Part shown: one piece after another, positions 35,374-44,569 of the stretch
How positions within the stretch are numbered: position 1 is the stretch's first letter
How the letters are laid out: every line of letters begins with the position of its first letter
DNA from: an uncultured Clostridia bacterium
GTDB lineage: Bacteria; Bacillota; Clostridia; UBA1381
Reading direction: 5' to 3'
DNA: 64,000 nt
Assembly (NCBI GenBank): GCA_934489015.1
Contig: CAKSSN010000011.1
Coordinates: forward strand, 31,078 to 95,077
The notes under the pieces: model-generated
What the model was told of the DNA's origin: nothing
What the model saw: the letters and a program-made list of their open reading frames with translations, nothing else
Databases searched by the model: none
Made by a program: the position numbers and the translations under genes

Positions 35374-36351
35374 ATGAAAATTGCAATTGCGGGATACGGT
35401 AATTTGGGACGCGGCGTTGAATGTGCGGTAAAGCAAAACGATGACGCAGAGCTTTTCGGAGTTTTCACAAGAAGAGATCCGAACACGGTTAAAACTCTGA
35501 CAGGTGTGGCTGTTTATTCTATGGACGATATAGAAAAATACGCGCCGGAGCTTGATGTTATAATCATATGCGGCGGCAGCGCTACGGATTTACCGAAGCA
35601 GACGCCGACTCTTGCTTCACTTTGCTGCGTTATTGACAGCTTTGACACTCACGCTAAAATACCGGAGCATTTCAGTGCGGTAGATGAAGCGACGAAAAAG
35701 GCGGGAAAAACAGCTATTATATCTGTCGGCTGGGATCCGGGAATGTTTTCGCTTAACCGACTTTACGCAGAAGCCGTTTTGCCCTGCGGCGCTGATTATA
35801 CTTTCTGGGGAAAGGGAGTAAGTCAGGGTCATTCGGACGCAATCAGAAGAATTGACGGAGTGCTTGACGCAAGACAGTATACAATTCCGGTTGAAAGCGC
35901 GCTTGAAGCCGTAAGAAGCGGAAAAAATCCGGAGTTGACAACAAGACAGAAGCATACAAGAGAATGTTTTGTTGTGTGCCGCGAGGGAGCGGACAAGGCG
36001 AGAATAGAAAAAGAAATAAAGGAAATGCCTAATTATTTTGCCGATTATGATACAACGGTTCATTTTATCTCAAAAGAGGAGCTTGACAAAAATCACAGCG
36101 GTATACCGCATGGCGGATTTGTTATAAGAAGCGGAAAAACAGGCTTAAACGGCGAAAATAATCATATTATCGAATACAGCTTAAAGCTTGACTCAAATCC
36201 TGAGTTTACAGCTTCGGTGCTTGTCGCTTATGCGCGTGCGGCTGTGAGAATGAACAAAGAGGGAATGACGGGCTGCAAGACCGTTTTTGATGTTCCGCCG
36301 GCATATCTGAGCGCGCTTTCGGACGAGCAGCTCAGGAAAAAGCTTCTTTAA
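35374..36351 (+). CDS. ddh: meso-Diaminopimelate D-dehydrogenase
   Basis: A 325-residue NADPH-dependent enzyme that makes meso-diaminopimelate directly from tetrahydrodipicolinate, feeding lysine and peptidoglycan synthesis. The N-terminal GYGNLGRG dinucleotide motif (7-14), the GWDPGMFSLNR segment (about 126-136) and GVSQGHSDAIRRIDGV (about 149-164) identify the family. Full length. It begins 109 bp after tRNA-Leu with no obvious separate promoter, so it may be read through from the tRNA promoter. Confidence 0.93.
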   Translation: MKIAIAGYGNLGRGVECAVKQNDDAELFGVFTRRDPNTVKTLTGVAVYSMDDIEKYAPELDVIIICGGSATDLPKQTPTLASLCCVIDSFDTHAKIPEHFSAVDEATKKAGKTAIISVGWDPGMFSLNRLYAEAVLPCGADYTFWGKGVSQGHSDAIRRIDGVLDARQYTIPVESALEAVRSGKNPELTTRQKHTRECFVVCREGADKARIEKEIKEMPNYFADYDTTVHFISKEELDKNHSGIPHGGFVIRSGKTGLNGENNHIIEYSLKLDSNPEFTASVLVAYARAAVRMNKEGMTGCKTVFDVPPAYLSALSDEQLRKKLL

Positions 36352-36370
36352 GGATTAAAGAATACAGACC

Positions 36371-36398
36371 TGAATTAATAAATTTTTTCCATAAAATA
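36371..36398 (+). promoter_or_regulatory. Weak candidate sporulation promoter of spoVT
   Basis: TGAATT (36371-36376) and CATAAAATA (36390-36398) resemble sigma-F/sigma-G boxes, though the spacer (13 bp) is short. spoVT is under forespore control in Bacillus. Confidence 0.25.
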
Positions 36399-36492
36399 AA
36401 TTACATAAAACTTCTTGTTTTTGCAGACAATAGTTACTGAAAAACACATTATCAGGCAATTAAAATTGCCGAAAAAGAAAAGGAGTTTTAGT

Positions 36493-37032
36493 ATGAAAGC
36501 AACAGGTATTGTAAGACGTATAGATGATCTCGGCCGCGTGGTAATTCCGAAGGAGCTGAGAAGAACACTTAGAATTCGTGAGGGAGATCCTCTTGAAATC
36601 TATACTACATCGGACGGTGAGGTTATTTTTAAGAAATATTCTCCGATTGGTGAGCTTGGCGATTTTGCTTCAAGCTATGTTGAAACACTTTCAAAGACAA
36701 GCGGCTTCGGCGCGTGCATAACAGACCGCGACAATGTTATTGCGGTTTACGGCGTGCCTAAAAAGGAGTTTCTTGAAAAGCCGGTAAGCTCGGAGCTTGA
36801 AAATGTCATGAACGAAAAGTCAGAGTATAATATGTCATCGGGCGGCAGAAAAATAACGGTTGTGGACACTGCTCAGGATTATAATGCCGGAGTGGTTGTT
36901 CCTATAGTTTCTGAGGGAGATACTATAGGCTCGGTTGTATTTATCATGAAAAACGGCGAAAAGCCCGGCGAGGTTGAAAGCAAGCTTGCCGAAACGGCTG
37001 CCGGTTTTCTCGGAAAGCATATGGAGGGTTGA
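36493..37032 (+). CDS. spoVT: Stage V sporulation protein T
   Basis: A 179-residue transcription factor of late forespore development. The N-terminal swapped-hairpin AbrB-type DNA-binding domain (1-50) contains MKATGIVRRIDDLGRVVIPK and RTLRIREGDPLEIY. The C-terminal half is a GAF-like domain (about 58-178). Length matches SpoVT (178 residues in Bacillus), not AbrB (about 95). ATG 36493 is preceded by AGGAG and starts at the conserved N-terminus; an upstream in-frame start would add 26 unrelated residues. Confidence 0.95.
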   Translation: MKATGIVRRIDDLGRVVIPKELRRTLRIREGDPLEIYTTSDGEVIFKKYSPIGELGDFASSYVETLSKTSGFGACITDRDNVIAVYGVPKKEFLEKPVSSELENVMNEKSEYNMSSGGRKITVVDTAQDYNAGVVVPIVSEGDTIGSVVFIMKNGEKPGEVESKLAETAAGFLGKHMEG

Positions 37033-37071
37033 TTGACGCTGCAATTTATAACCCGCTTTTATCTGCATAGG

Positions 37072-37101
37072 GCAGGGCGATAAAGCTGCTGCCCTGCTTT
37101 T
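37072..37101 (+). terminator. Terminator of spoVT
   Basis: GCAGGGC (37072-37078) pairs with GCCCTGC (37091-37097), followed by TTTTAT. Confidence 0.75.
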
Positions 37102-37124
37102 ATAACTGAAAGGATTGGATTAAC

Positions 37125-37623
37125 ATGGATATTATGAAAAATATAAGTAAATCAGAGGTACTTACGCTTAGCCGAAAAAAAGCAATCTGAACTCCGATTT
37201 TGAAAGGTGAATTTCCGCTTTTGCTGTGTTAAAATACTCGATAATCTCGCGCCTTTCAAAGACGACAAACTGAAATATGCCGAAATTATGCCTTTTCAGG
37301 CGGGTTCAGATTATTTTCTTTCGGCTAAGGATCAGATTGCTTATCAGGAGGGACAGGTTGTAAGTAAAACTCTTTTTCAAAATGACGCTGCAAGCATAAC
37401 TCTGTTTTCGTTTGACGCCGATGAGGAAATAAGCACTCATGCCTTAGGCGGCGACGCAATGGTTATCTGCCTTGACGGTGTGGGAAAAATCACAATTGAC
37501 GGCACACCGCATGAAATAAACGCCGGTGAAACAATTGTTATGCCCGCATGTCATCCTCATGCTGTTTATGCAAAGGAGCAGTTTAAAATGTTGCTTGTTG
37601 TTGTGTTTGCCAAAAAGGACTGA
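37125..37623 (+). pseudogene. Small cupin protein gene interrupted by a MITE
   Basis: The reading frame from ATG 37125 encodes MDIMKNISKSEVLTL and then enters a 155-bp insertion with an in-frame stop at 37188. If the insertion and one TA of the duplicated target are removed, the frame continues directly into KDQIAYQEGQVVSKTL and on to the stop at 37623. This gives a 113-residue single-domain cupin with the metal-site-like STHALGGDAMVICLDG and PACHPHAVYA. The 3' part remains open through the right half of the insertion (from GTG 37207, or ATG 37288), so a form with a new N-terminus could still be made. A ribosome site (AAAGGA) precedes ATG 37125. Function of the intact cupin is unknown. Confidence 0.85.
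37171..37325. mobile_element. 155-bp MITE with TA target duplication
   Basis: The ends are inverted repeats. The left end reads GCCGAAAAAAAGCAATCTGA and the right end, reversed, reads GCCGAAAGAAAATAATCTGA; identity over the first 22 bases is 19. Weaker pairing continues inward. It is flanked by TA on both sides (37169-37170, 37326-37327), as for IS630/Tc1-mariner elements. It encodes no transposase, so it depends on one elsewhere. Confidence 0.82.
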
Positions 37624-37641
37624 TTTTATTAATATTCGATA

Positions 37642-37680
37642 AATAAGAGCGTTACTATTTTAAATAATAACGCTCTTATT
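37642..37680 (+). terminator. Hairpin downstream of the cupin gene
   Basis: A perfect 13-bp stem AATAAGAGCGTTA / TAACGCTCTTATT starts 19 bp after the cupin stop. The following T run is short. The rest of the 364-bp gap 37624-37987 is AT-rich with no credible gene, apart from the clpC terminator. Confidence 0.65.
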
Positions 37681-37886
37681 CTGATTATAACTCAAAGTGT
37701 TTTATTATATTGAAGCAGCAAAACAGCTTAATATAATTTTGAGTGTCCAACGATATTTTAGTGAACAAGGATTTAAATGATAGGTTCAAATTTGAAACAT
37801 TTCACCGAATAATTTCTTTAGTATAAGTGTAAAAAATTATTGAATATATTCTAATAAGTTAGGTTTACTTAAATTGAATTTTGCAT

Positions 37887-37930
37887 TAAAAAAACTCCCT
37901 GCGCCTTACGATTTGGAAGGTGCAGGGAGC
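37887..37930 (-). terminator. Terminator of the ctsR-clpC operon
   Basis: Reverse-strand stem CTCCCTGC / GCAGGGAG, extended by CCTT/AAGG, then seven Ts. Confidence 0.9.
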
Positions 37931-37987
37931 AAGGCATTATATATGCCGCTTTTGCGTTTTTAACTGCTTGACTAAAGCATAGCAACA

Positions 37988-40435
37988 TTATTCCGCTTTA
38001 TTGACAACAAATTTATCATCGCTTACGTCAACGCTGATGCTATCGCCGCCTTTAACCTCGCCGTCAATAATCTTACTGCTTATAAGGTCTTCAATTTCGG
38101 ACTGAATAGCACGTCTGAGCGGTCTTGCGCCGTAAACGGGGTCAAAGCCTGCCTTTGCAATTTTTCCGCAGGCTTCATCCGTAAATTCAGCCTTAATATC
38201 ATTAGCTTCAAGACGCTTTTTAAGACCTGTGAGCATGATTTTTGCAATCTCTTTAATTTCAGCCTCGTTAAGACGTGAGAACACGATTATTTCATCTATA
38301 CGGTTAAGAAATTCCGGTCTGAAGGCTCTTTTTACTTCAGCCATAACCTTTTCGCGTATCTTCTCGTTTTCGTCCTTATCCTTGTTTTCCGCTTCGCCCT
38401 TAGAAAATCCGAGCTTTGACGAATCGGGGTTAAGAATAGTCTTTGCACCGAGATTTGATGTCATTATAATAACAGTGTTTCTGAAATCTACGTGCCGTCC
38501 CTGTGCGTCGGTTAAAATACCGTCATCAAGAACCTGAAGCAGTATATTAAACACGTCGGGGTGTGCTTTTTCGATTTCATCGAACAGAATTACGCTATAT
38601 GGATGACGTCTGATTTTTTCGGTGAGCTGTCCGCCCTCCTCAAAGCCCACATATCCCGGAGGTGAGCCGATGAATTTAGATACGGCGTGCTTCTCCATGT
38701 ATTCCGACATATCAACACGTATAAGCGCGTCCTCCGAGCCGAACATACTCTCTGCCAAAGCCTTTGAAAGCTCCGTTTTACCAACTCCGGTAGGACCTAA
38801 GAACAGGAATGAGCCGATAGGTCTTTTCGGGTCCTTGAGTCCCGCTCTTCCTCTTCTTATTGCCTTTGCAACGGCTTCAACCGCCTTGTTTTGTCCTACT
38901 ACTCTTTCGTGGAGCGCGGCTTCAAGATTTTTAAGTCTTTCATTTTCGCCCTCCATCAGCTTGCCTGCCGGAATATGAGTCCAGTCGGCAAGAGTTTCGG
39001 CTATATCGTCGTCCGTTACAACTACCTTTCCGCCGTTTTCGTCCTCTTTCCATGTGGATTTGAGCTCGTCAAGGCGCTTTTGCATATCCTTTTCTTTGTC
39101 GCGGAGCTTTGCAGCCTTTTCAAAATCCTGAGTTGTTATTGCCTCCTGCTTCTCCGTTTGCAGAGCGTCCATATCCGATTTTAATTTTTTAAGCTCGTCA
39201 GGCGGAGTCTGCTGTGACATTCTCTTCTTTGCGGACGTTTCGTCTATAAGGTCTATCGCCTTATCCGGCAAAAATCTGTCGGTTATATATCTGTAGGAGA
39301 GCTTTGCGGCAGCGTCAATTGCGTCATCGGTAATTGTTACATTGTGATGAGCCTCGTACTTGTCGCGTATGCCCTTTAAAATTTCAACGGTTTCCTCAAC
39401 GCTCGGCTCGCCTACCATAACAGGCTGAAAACGTCTTTCAAGAGCCGCGTCCTTTTCAATATTCTTCTTATATTCATTAATCGTTGTTGCACCGATAAGC
39501 TGCAAATCACCTCTTGCAAGCGACGGCTTCAAAATGTTTGAAGCGTCCATTGCGCCCTCTGCGCTTCCGGCTCCGACAATGGTGTGAACCTCATCAATAA
39601 ACAGGATAACGTCCTTTGCGCTCATAACCTCGTCTACAACCTTTTTGAGTCTTTCCTCAAATTCGCCTCTGTATTTTGCTCCGGCTATCATACTCGACAG
39701 GTCAAGGCATACAAGACGCTTGTTCATCAGCGGCTCCGGCACATTTCCCGACGCGATTTTTTGCGCCAAGCCCTCGATTACAGCCGTTTTACCAACGCCC
39801 GGCTCACCGATAAGACAAGGATTGTTTTTCGTTCTTCTCGAAAGAATTTGAATAACTCTGTCTATTTCGTTGCTTCTGCCGATTACCGGGTCAAATTTAT
39901 TGTCGCGCGCCATTTGCGTAAAATCACGTCCGTATTGGTCAAGAGTCGGTGTGTTTGCGTGCTTTGCGCCGCCGCCTTGAGCTTTTGTCGACTCGCCCGA
40001 CGCAACGCTTGATACAAGACTGTCATAAAACGCCGAATTATTAACATTCAGGTTTCTCAGTATTCTTGCACCTACACCGCCGCCGTCGCGGATGATTGCA
40101 ATTAAGATATGCTCTGTGCCGATATATCCGTGATGCAGACGCTGCGCTTCAAGCGCGCTCATTTCAAGTATTCTCTTTGTTCTCGGCGTGAGCGCAAGCT
40201 CGCTGCTTTTGTCAAGCGGCATTCCGACGCCTATGCTTGATTTTATCTGGTCTTCGACAAGCTCCGCCGTAACTCCGGCTTTTTCAAGCTCCTTTGCGGC
40301 AACGCCGCTTCCTTCTTTAATAAGACCGATAAGCAAATGCTCACTGCCTATATATCCGTGACCCATTTCGCAGGCTGCGTCATGCGCAAGCGAAATTGCC
40401 ATTCTTGCTTTTTCAGTAAAGTTTGAGTTTAACAT
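37988..40435 (-). CDS. clpC: ATP-dependent Clp protease ATPase subunit ClpC
   Basis: An 815-residue Hsp100 unfoldase that feeds ClpP and, with McsB, degrades arginine-phosphorylated proteins. Two Clp N repeats (1-145) are followed by the first AAA+ domain with GEPGVGKTA (about 210). A UVR-containing middle domain (about 420-460, [13 protein letters not shown]) separates it from the second AAA+ domain with [10 protein letters not shown] (about 547), and the D2 small domain closes the protein. This is the last gene of the ctsR-mcsA-mcsB-clpC operon, 23 bp after mcsB, followed by a strong terminator. Confidence 0.97.
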   Translation of the reverse strand: MLNSNFTEKARMAISLAHDAACEMGHGYIGSEHLLIGLIKEGSGVAAKELEKAGVTAELVEDQIKSSIGVGMPLDKSSELALTPRTKRILEMSALEAQRLHHGYIGTEHILIAIIRDGGGVGARILRNLNVNNSAFYDSLVSSVASGESTKAQGGGAKHANTPTLDQYGRDFTQMARDNKFDPVIGRSNEIDRVIQILSRRTKNNPCLIGEPGVGKTAVIEGLAQKIASGNVPEPLMNKRLVCLDLSSMIAGAKYRGEFEERLKKVVDEVMSAKDVILFIDEVHTIVGAGSAEGAMDASNILKPSLARGDLQLIGATTINEYKKNIEKDAALERRFQPVMVGEPSVEETVEILKGIRDKYEAHHNVTITDDAIDAAAKLSYRYITDRFLPDKAIDLIDETSAKKRMSQQTPPDELKKLKSDMDALQTEKQEAITTQDFEKAAKLRDKEKDMQKRLDELKSTWKEDENGGKVVVTDDDIAETLADWTHIPAGKLMEGENERLKNLEAALHERVVGQNKAVEAVAKAIRRGRAGLKDPKRPIGSFLFLGPTGVGKTELSKALAESMFGSEDALIRVDMSEYMEKHAVSKFIGSPPGYVGFEEGGQLTEKIRRHPYSVILFDEIEKAHPDVFNILLQVLDDGILTDAQGRHVDFRNTVIIMTSNLGAKTILNPDSSKLGFSKGEAENKDKDENEKIREKVMAEVKRAFRPEFLNRIDEIIVFSRLNEAEIKEIAKIMLTGLKKRLEANDIKAEFTDEACGKIAKAGFDPVYGARPLRRAIQSEIEDLISSKIIDGEVKGGDSISVDVSDDKFVVNKAE

Positions 40436-40458
40436 AATACATTCCTCCCATCAATACC

Positions 40459-41451
40459 CTATATATTATTTCTTAAAAACTCCGCGCGGTGTATATCCCG
40501 CTCCATCGGCGTAAGAGCTGCACCTATATTTGCAGGTGACGCGCCGACAACACATTCCATAACGGATAGCTTTCCCTTATCCTTAATTATTCCCAGATTT
40601 TTTCCGAGTAAAACATCAGAAAGAAGTGAAATTGCTTCCTTTGAAGATATTTTTCTTGAGTATTTTAATATTCCGTATGAGCGGCAAACCTTATCGGCAA
40701 GCTCATTTTCGTTATTTTTCATAAGCGCCTCGCGCGATTGTCTTTCAAGAGATATAATCTGCTCCGTAACATTCTTTACGCGCTCGATTATTTCCTTTTC
40801 CGATGCGCCCGTTGTGATTTTGTTTGAAATCTGGAAGAAGCTCCCGTCAGAGCCTGAGCCCTCACCGTAATAGCCCCTTACAGCTATTGAAACGCTGTCG
40901 GCAAGAGATACAACTCTGTTTATGTTGCCTGTCATAACAAGCGCCGGAAGATGAAGCATAACAGAGGCTCTCATGCCTGTGCCGATATTTGTCGGGCAGG
41001 CTGTAAGATAGCCGAGCTTTTCGTCAAAGGCAAAGTCAAGGCTTTCGCTTAAAACATCGTCAACCTTGTCGCACAGCTCATATGCTTCGTCAAGCTTGTA
41101 TCCGCCGAGTATTACCTGCTGCCTTATGTGGTCCTCCTCCATAATCATTATGCTCATGGTTTCATCCTTATTTATAAGACAGTCGCAGTTTTCTCTTTTT
41201 ATCATTTCCGGACTTATAAGGTGCTTTTCGGAAAGCTTTCTTTTTTCACTTTCCGAAAGCGATGAAAAATTCATATCCTTAAAGTCCTTTGAAAGAGTTG
41301 TGTTTGAATTAAACACAGCGTCCTTTATTTTCTTTATAGCCGCCGACTTGTCGCCGAGCGTATCGGGAAACGGCACGCCGTCAAGGTTTCGCGCTAAGCG
41401 GACTCTTGTGCTGATTACAATGTCGGGATTGTTTTCTTTATACCAAATCAT
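40459..41451 (-). CDS. mcsB: Protein arginine kinase McsB
   Basis: A 330-residue ATP:guanido phosphotransferase that phosphorylates arginines on damaged proteins to mark them for ClpCP and inactivates CtsR. Motifs include VISTRVRLARNLDGVPFP (11-28), the CPTNIGTGMRASVMLHLP segment (about 154-171) holding the catalytic loop, and the C-terminal RDIHRAEFLR. Full length. It is placed between mcsA (24 bp) and clpC (23 bp). Confidence 0.95.
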   Translation of the reverse strand: MIWYKENNPDIVISTRVRLARNLDGVPFPDTLGDKSAAIKKIKDAVFNSNTTLSKDFKDMNFSSLSESEKRKLSEKHLISPEMIKRENCDCLINKDETMSIMIMEEDHIRQQVILGGYKLDEAYELCDKVDDVLSESLDFAFDEKLGYLTACPTNIGTGMRASVMLHLPALVMTGNINRVVSLADSVSIAVRGYYGEGSGSDGSFFQISNKITTGASEKEIIERVKNVTEQIISLERQSREALMKNNENELADKVCRSYGILKYSRKISSKEAISLLSDVLLGKNLGIIKDKGKLSVMECVVGASPANIGAALTPMERDIHRAEFLRNNI

Positions 41452-41475
41452 AATTATTCCTCCTTGTCGGACCGA

Positions 41476-41838
41476 TTAGCCGTTATTTTTTTCTATTTCG
41501 AGAATTTCCTTATGAAGCGATGCCGCTTTTTCGTAATCCTCGTTTCTTACAGCGTCCGAAAGCTGACTTTTAAGCATTTCAAGTCTGCGCTTTTTGCTAA
41601 GCTTTCCTCTGACTCCTGATGGAATTTTGCCTGTATGAACGGGGTTTTGATGAATTTGTCTTAAAACTCCCGAAAGCTGCTGTTCAAATGCTTTGTAGCA
41701 TTCGCTGCAGCCCAGCCGTCCCGTTCTGGAAAACTCGCTGTAGGTCATGCCGCATTTCGGACATCTCAGCTCGCTTCTGTAGCTGACGGGCGTATTAAAA
41801 AAATCATAATTATCAAATAAATCAAAAATATCAAACAT
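41476..41838 (-). CDS. mcsA: McsA, activator of the McsB kinase
   Basis: A 120-residue zinc protein with one CxxC pair near CPKCGMTY (about 25) and a second at CSECYKAF (about 39), then a C-terminal UVR motif (about 85-115, RNEDYEKAASLHKEI). It is shorter than Bacillus McsA (about 185 residues), which has two zinc sites at its N-terminus. Here only one four-cysteine site is visible. It overlaps the end of ctsR by 8 bases, with GGAGG inside that gene. Confidence 0.9.
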   Translation of the reverse strand: MFDIFDLFDNYDFFNTPVSYRSELRCPKCGMTYSEFSRTGRLGCSECYKAFEQQLSGVLRQIHQNPVHTGKIPSGVRGKLSKKRRLEMLKSQLSDAVRNEDYEKAASLHKEILEIEKNNG

Positions 41839-42301
41839 TGTCTTTTCCTCCTTTAACTCTCAGCAGCATATTTTTAAGTATTGCCGCTCTCACGGTGTTT
41901 TTCTGCGGCTGATTTATCGGAATACTTTTATCCGACACCGCCGCAAGCATTATATCGGCTGTTTCTCCGTTTATAATGCCTTCGTTAAAAATACTTTTTA
42001 TAAGTGCTGACGCCGCCGCGTTGTCTATTGCGCTTCCGATAAGCTTAACCGACTGCGCCATAAAAACGTTTGCGTCCGGCGAAAGCCTTTTAATTCTCAG
42101 GTAGCCGCCGCCGCCACGCCTTGATTCGGTTATATATCCGTTCTTTTCGTTAAATCTTGTTGAAAGAACATAATTAATCTGCGACGGGGAGCAGCAAAAC
42201 AGTCCTGCAAGCTCGTTTCGTTTAAGATCAATCCAATCATTATCACCGGAGAGCAGCTCAAGAATAAATGCTTCAATTCTGTCGCTTGTTCCCATAATCA
42301 A
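41831..42301 (-). CDS. ctsR: CtsR, repressor of class III heat-shock genes
   Basis: A 156-residue dimeric winged-helix repressor. The N-terminal SDRIEAFILELL, the CCSPSQINYVLSTRF helix (about 31-45) and the basic wing RRGGGGYLRI (about 60-69), whose glycine tip senses heat, mark the family. It is first in the operon with mcsA, mcsB and clpC. Its promoter carries three CtsR half-sites, so it represses itself. Confidence 0.96.
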   Translation of the reverse strand: MIMGTSDRIEAFILELLSGDNDWIDLKRNELAGLFCCSPSQINYVLSTRFNEKNGYITESRRGGGGYLRIKRLSPDANVFMAQSVKLIGSAIDNAAASALIKSIFNEGIINGETADIMLAAVSDKSIPINQPQKNTVRAAILKNMLLRVKGGKDNV

Positions 42302-42347
42302 TCGCCTCCGCTTTTTCTAAAAATGTCGGGAAAGTAAGTTATATGCT

Positions 42348-42373
42348 TTTGACTTTGACTTTCCTTGACTTTC
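42348..42373 (-). promoter_or_regulatory. CtsR operator
   Basis: On the reverse strand GAAAGTCAAGGAAAGTCAAA is followed by GTCAAA, giving three AGTCAA-type half-sites. The published CtsR box is a tandem repeat of GGTCAAA-like heptads. It sits just downstream of the -10 box, where a repressor would block transcription. Confidence 0.85.
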
Positions 42374-42380
42374 AATTTAT

Positions 42381-42409
42381 ATTATAGTACCTCTATCGCA
42401 ATTTGTCAA
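42381..42409 (-). promoter_or_regulatory. Promoter of the ctsR operon
   Basis: Reverse-strand TTGACA (42409-42404), 17 bp, TATAAT (42386-42381). Confidence 0.9.
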
Positions 42410-42499
42410 GCTTTTTTTATAGTTTATTTTATTAATTTTTTGTGAACCTGATTTTTTCTATATAAATAGCACAAAATATTATATATTTTAATTTTCCTC

Positions 42500-42528
42500 T
42501 TGAAAATTGTCGGATTTTATGTTATAGT
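42500..42528 (+). promoter_or_regulatory. Promoter of the PRPP synthetase gene
   Basis: TTGAAA (42500-42505), 17 bp, TATAGT (42523-42528). The 301-bp gap 42302-42602 otherwise holds the ctsR promoter and operator and AT-rich DNA. A GCCGC/GCGGC pair around 42552-42571 could form a small leader hairpin. Confidence 0.65.
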
Positions 42529-42602
42529 ATATATATGGATAAAAAGCAGGCGCCGCTGCTGACTTTGCGGCTTGTTGTTTTAAAGAAAGGATTTGATTTT
42601 TA

Positions 42603-43727
42603 ATGCCAACAAATATCGAGGATACACCTATTTACGGTAAGCTGAGCATAATCAGCATGAAGGGTACGGAGGAGCTGACCGCTAAAATAGACAGGTATCT
42701 GAAAACCTTCCGTGAGTTTGAAGACGAGGAAAGCTATATCACAAAGGTAACCTGCCCGCGCTTCGGCACAGGCGAGGCAAAATGCGTTATAGGACAAACC
42801 GTAAGAGGTCATGACGTGTTTATTATATGCGACGTTTTCAATCACGGCGTAACATATAAAATGTACGGCTATGAAAATCACATGAGCCCTGACGATCATT
42901 TTCAGGACCTCAAAAGAATTATATCCGCAATGGGCGGAAAGGCAAGACGTGTCACGGTTGTTATGCCGATGCTTTACGAGGGCAGACAGCACAGACGCTC
43001 CGGACGTGAATCTCTTGACGCGGCAATGATGCTTCATGAGCTTGTTCATATGGGCGTAACGAACATTATTACCTTTGACGCACATGATCCGCGTATTCAA
43101 AACGCAATTCCGCATTCGGGATTTGATAATGTTCAGCCTACCTATCAGATGATTAAGGCGCTTGTAAGAGCTGTTCCGGATATTGAGCTTAACAAGGAAA
43201 AAACAATTGTTATTTCACCGGACGAGGGCGGTATGTCGCGTTCGATGTACTATTCCGCAGTTTTAAAGCTTGATCTCGGTATGTTCTATAAGAGAAGAAA
43301 CTACAGCGTTGTTATAGACGGCAAAAATCCGATTGAGGCTCATGAATATCTCGGAAGAGATGTTTCGGGCAAGGACGTTATCATAGTTGATGATATGATT
43401 GCAAGCGGTGAATCTATGATTGATGTTGCAAGCAAAATCAAGGCTATGGGCGCAAAGAGGATTTTTGTGTTCACTTCATTCGGTCTTTTTACGGGCGGAC
43501 TTGAGGTGTTTGACCGCGCCTATGAGGAGGGCATTATAAACAAGGTGTTTACAACAAATCTTGTTTACAGAAATCCGGGACTTAAGAGCAGGGAGTGGTA
43601 CTGCGAGGTTGAGCTTGCAAAATATATTTCGCTTCTTATAAATACAATTAACCACGACAATACAATAAGCGATCTTCTTAACCCTGTACAGAAAATTCAA
43701 AATCTTATTGATAAGGTAAATAAATAA
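42603..43727 (+). CDS. prs: Ribose-phosphate pyrophosphokinase (PRPP synthetase), long form
   Basis: A 374-residue enzyme that makes PRPP from ribose 5-phosphate and ATP. It shows a flexible-loop FYKRRNYS segment (about 226-233) and the PRPP-binding motif DVIIVDDMIASGESM (about 257-271), with ITFDAHDPRIQNAIP near 155. It is about 55 residues longer than standard Prs (315-320), with extra sequence at both ends. Such long forms occur across Clostridia and may be the only PRPP synthetase or a second one. It is followed after 11 bp by a sugar-nucleotidyltransferase gene. Confidence 0.9.
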   Translation: MPTNIEDTPIYGKLSIISMKGTEELTAKIDRYLKTFREFEDEESYITKVTCPRFGTGEAKCVIGQTVRGHDVFIICDVFNHGVTYKMYGYENHMSPDDHFQDLKRIISAMGGKARRVTVVMPMLYEGRQHRRSGRESLDAAMMLHELVHMGVTNIITFDAHDPRIQNAIPHSGFDNVQPTYQMIKALVRAVPDIELNKEKTIVISPDEGGMSRSMYYSAVLKLDLGMFYKRRNYSVVIDGKNPIEAHEYLGRDVSGKDVIIVDDMIASGESMIDVASKIKAMGAKRIFVFTSFGLFTGGLEVFDRAYEEGIINKVFTTNLVYRNPGLKSREWYCEVELAKYISLLINTINHDNTISDLLNPVQKIQNLIDKVNK

Positions 43728-43738
43728 AGGTGAAAACT

Positions 43739-44470
43739 ATGCAATGTATTCTCTTAGCGGCAGGCTATGCCACAAGACTTTATCCGCTGACTAAGGATAA
43801 GCCTAAAGCTCTTCTTGAAATCGACGATGAAACAATACTTGACAAGGTTATAAAAAAAGCGGAGGAAATTCCGCAGATAAACGATATTTATATAGTTACA
43901 AATTCAAAATTCAGCGATTGCTTTAAAAATCATAAATACAGCGCAAGAAGCCGCATAACAGTGCTCGACGACGGCACAACGGATAATTCAAACAGGCTCG
44001 GCGCGATAGGCGATCTTGAATTTACGATTGAGCAGATGAATATTGATGACGATATACTTGTTATGGCAAGCGACAATATATTTGATTTTTCGCTTTGCGA
44101 TATGTATTCGCTTTTTAAGAAAAAGGATTGCGATACCATCTGCGCAAGGGTTGTAAACAGCAAGGCTGAGCTGCGAACAATGGGCGTTCTTGAGCTTGAC
44201 GGGCTTAAGGTAACGGGGTTTGTCGAAAAGCCGCAGGAGCCTAAAACAAATCTCGGTGTTCCTCCGTTTTATATGTATAAAAGGGAAACGCTGCCGCTTA
44301 TAAGCGAATATCTTAAAAGCGGAAATAACCCCGATGCGCCGGGACACCTCGTGCCGTGGCTTATAACGAAAAAGGACGTTTATGCTTATGTCTTTGACGG
44401 AACGGTTACTGATATAGGAACTCCGGAGAGCTATGAAAGGGTTTGCCGCGAGGCAGAAAAAAATAAGTAG
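43739..44470 (+). CDS. Sugar-phosphate nucleotidyltransferase
   Basis: A 243-residue NTP-transferase of the GlmU/RfbA/LicC fold, which joins a nucleotide to a sugar or choline phosphate. The N-terminal signature ILLAAGYATRLYPLTKDKPK (4-23) binds the nucleotide and metal; FVEKPQEP (about 157-164) and VTDIGTPESY near the end are typical. ATG 43739 is preferred over the GTG nine bases upstream, because AAGG lies at the right distance from the ATG. The substrate cannot be told from sequence. It probably forms an operon with prs. Confidence 0.85.
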   Translation: MQCILLAAGYATRLYPLTKDKPKALLEIDDETILDKVIKKAEEIPQINDIYIVTNSKFSDCFKNHKYSARSRITVLDDGTTDNSNRLGAIGDLEFTIEQMNIDDDILVMASDNIFDFSLCDMYSLFKKKDCDTICARVVNSKAELRTMGVLELDGLKVTGFVEKPQEPKTNLGVPPFYMYKRETLPLISEYLKSGNNPDAPGHLVPWLITKKDVYAYVFDGTVTDIGTPESYERVCREAEKNK

Positions 44471-44496
44471 TTTTAAAATTTATCGGCGGTGAGTGC

Positions 44497-44568
44497 ATGG
44501 CATTTGCCGCCGCATTTGTATTCGTAATAAAATTTATGAGGTGGCAGCGGAAAAAAAGGGGGATTTGA
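44497..44568 (+). CDS. Possible 23-residue hydrophobic leader peptide
   Basis: ATG 44497 opens a short frame, MAFAAAFVFVIKFMRW plus a basic tail, that ends at 44568, one base before the next gene's ATG. A GGTGAG site lies very close upstream (three bases). The hydrophobic core followed by a cationic tail, and the tight link, suggest a coupled small peptide. It may equally be chance. Confidence 0.25.
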   Translation: MAFAAAFVFVIKFMRWQRKKRGI

Positions 44569-44569
44569 T

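Noticed and set aside
35106..35402. 98-codon forward reading frame across tRNA-Leu
   Set aside because: It overlaps the tRNA and its promoter and resembles no protein; it is a chance frame.
37207..37623. A normal 138-residue cupin gene starting at GTG 37207
   Set aside because: Its first 40 or so codons lie inside an element with terminal inverted repeats and TA duplications, and precise removal restores a better cupin frame from ATG 37125.
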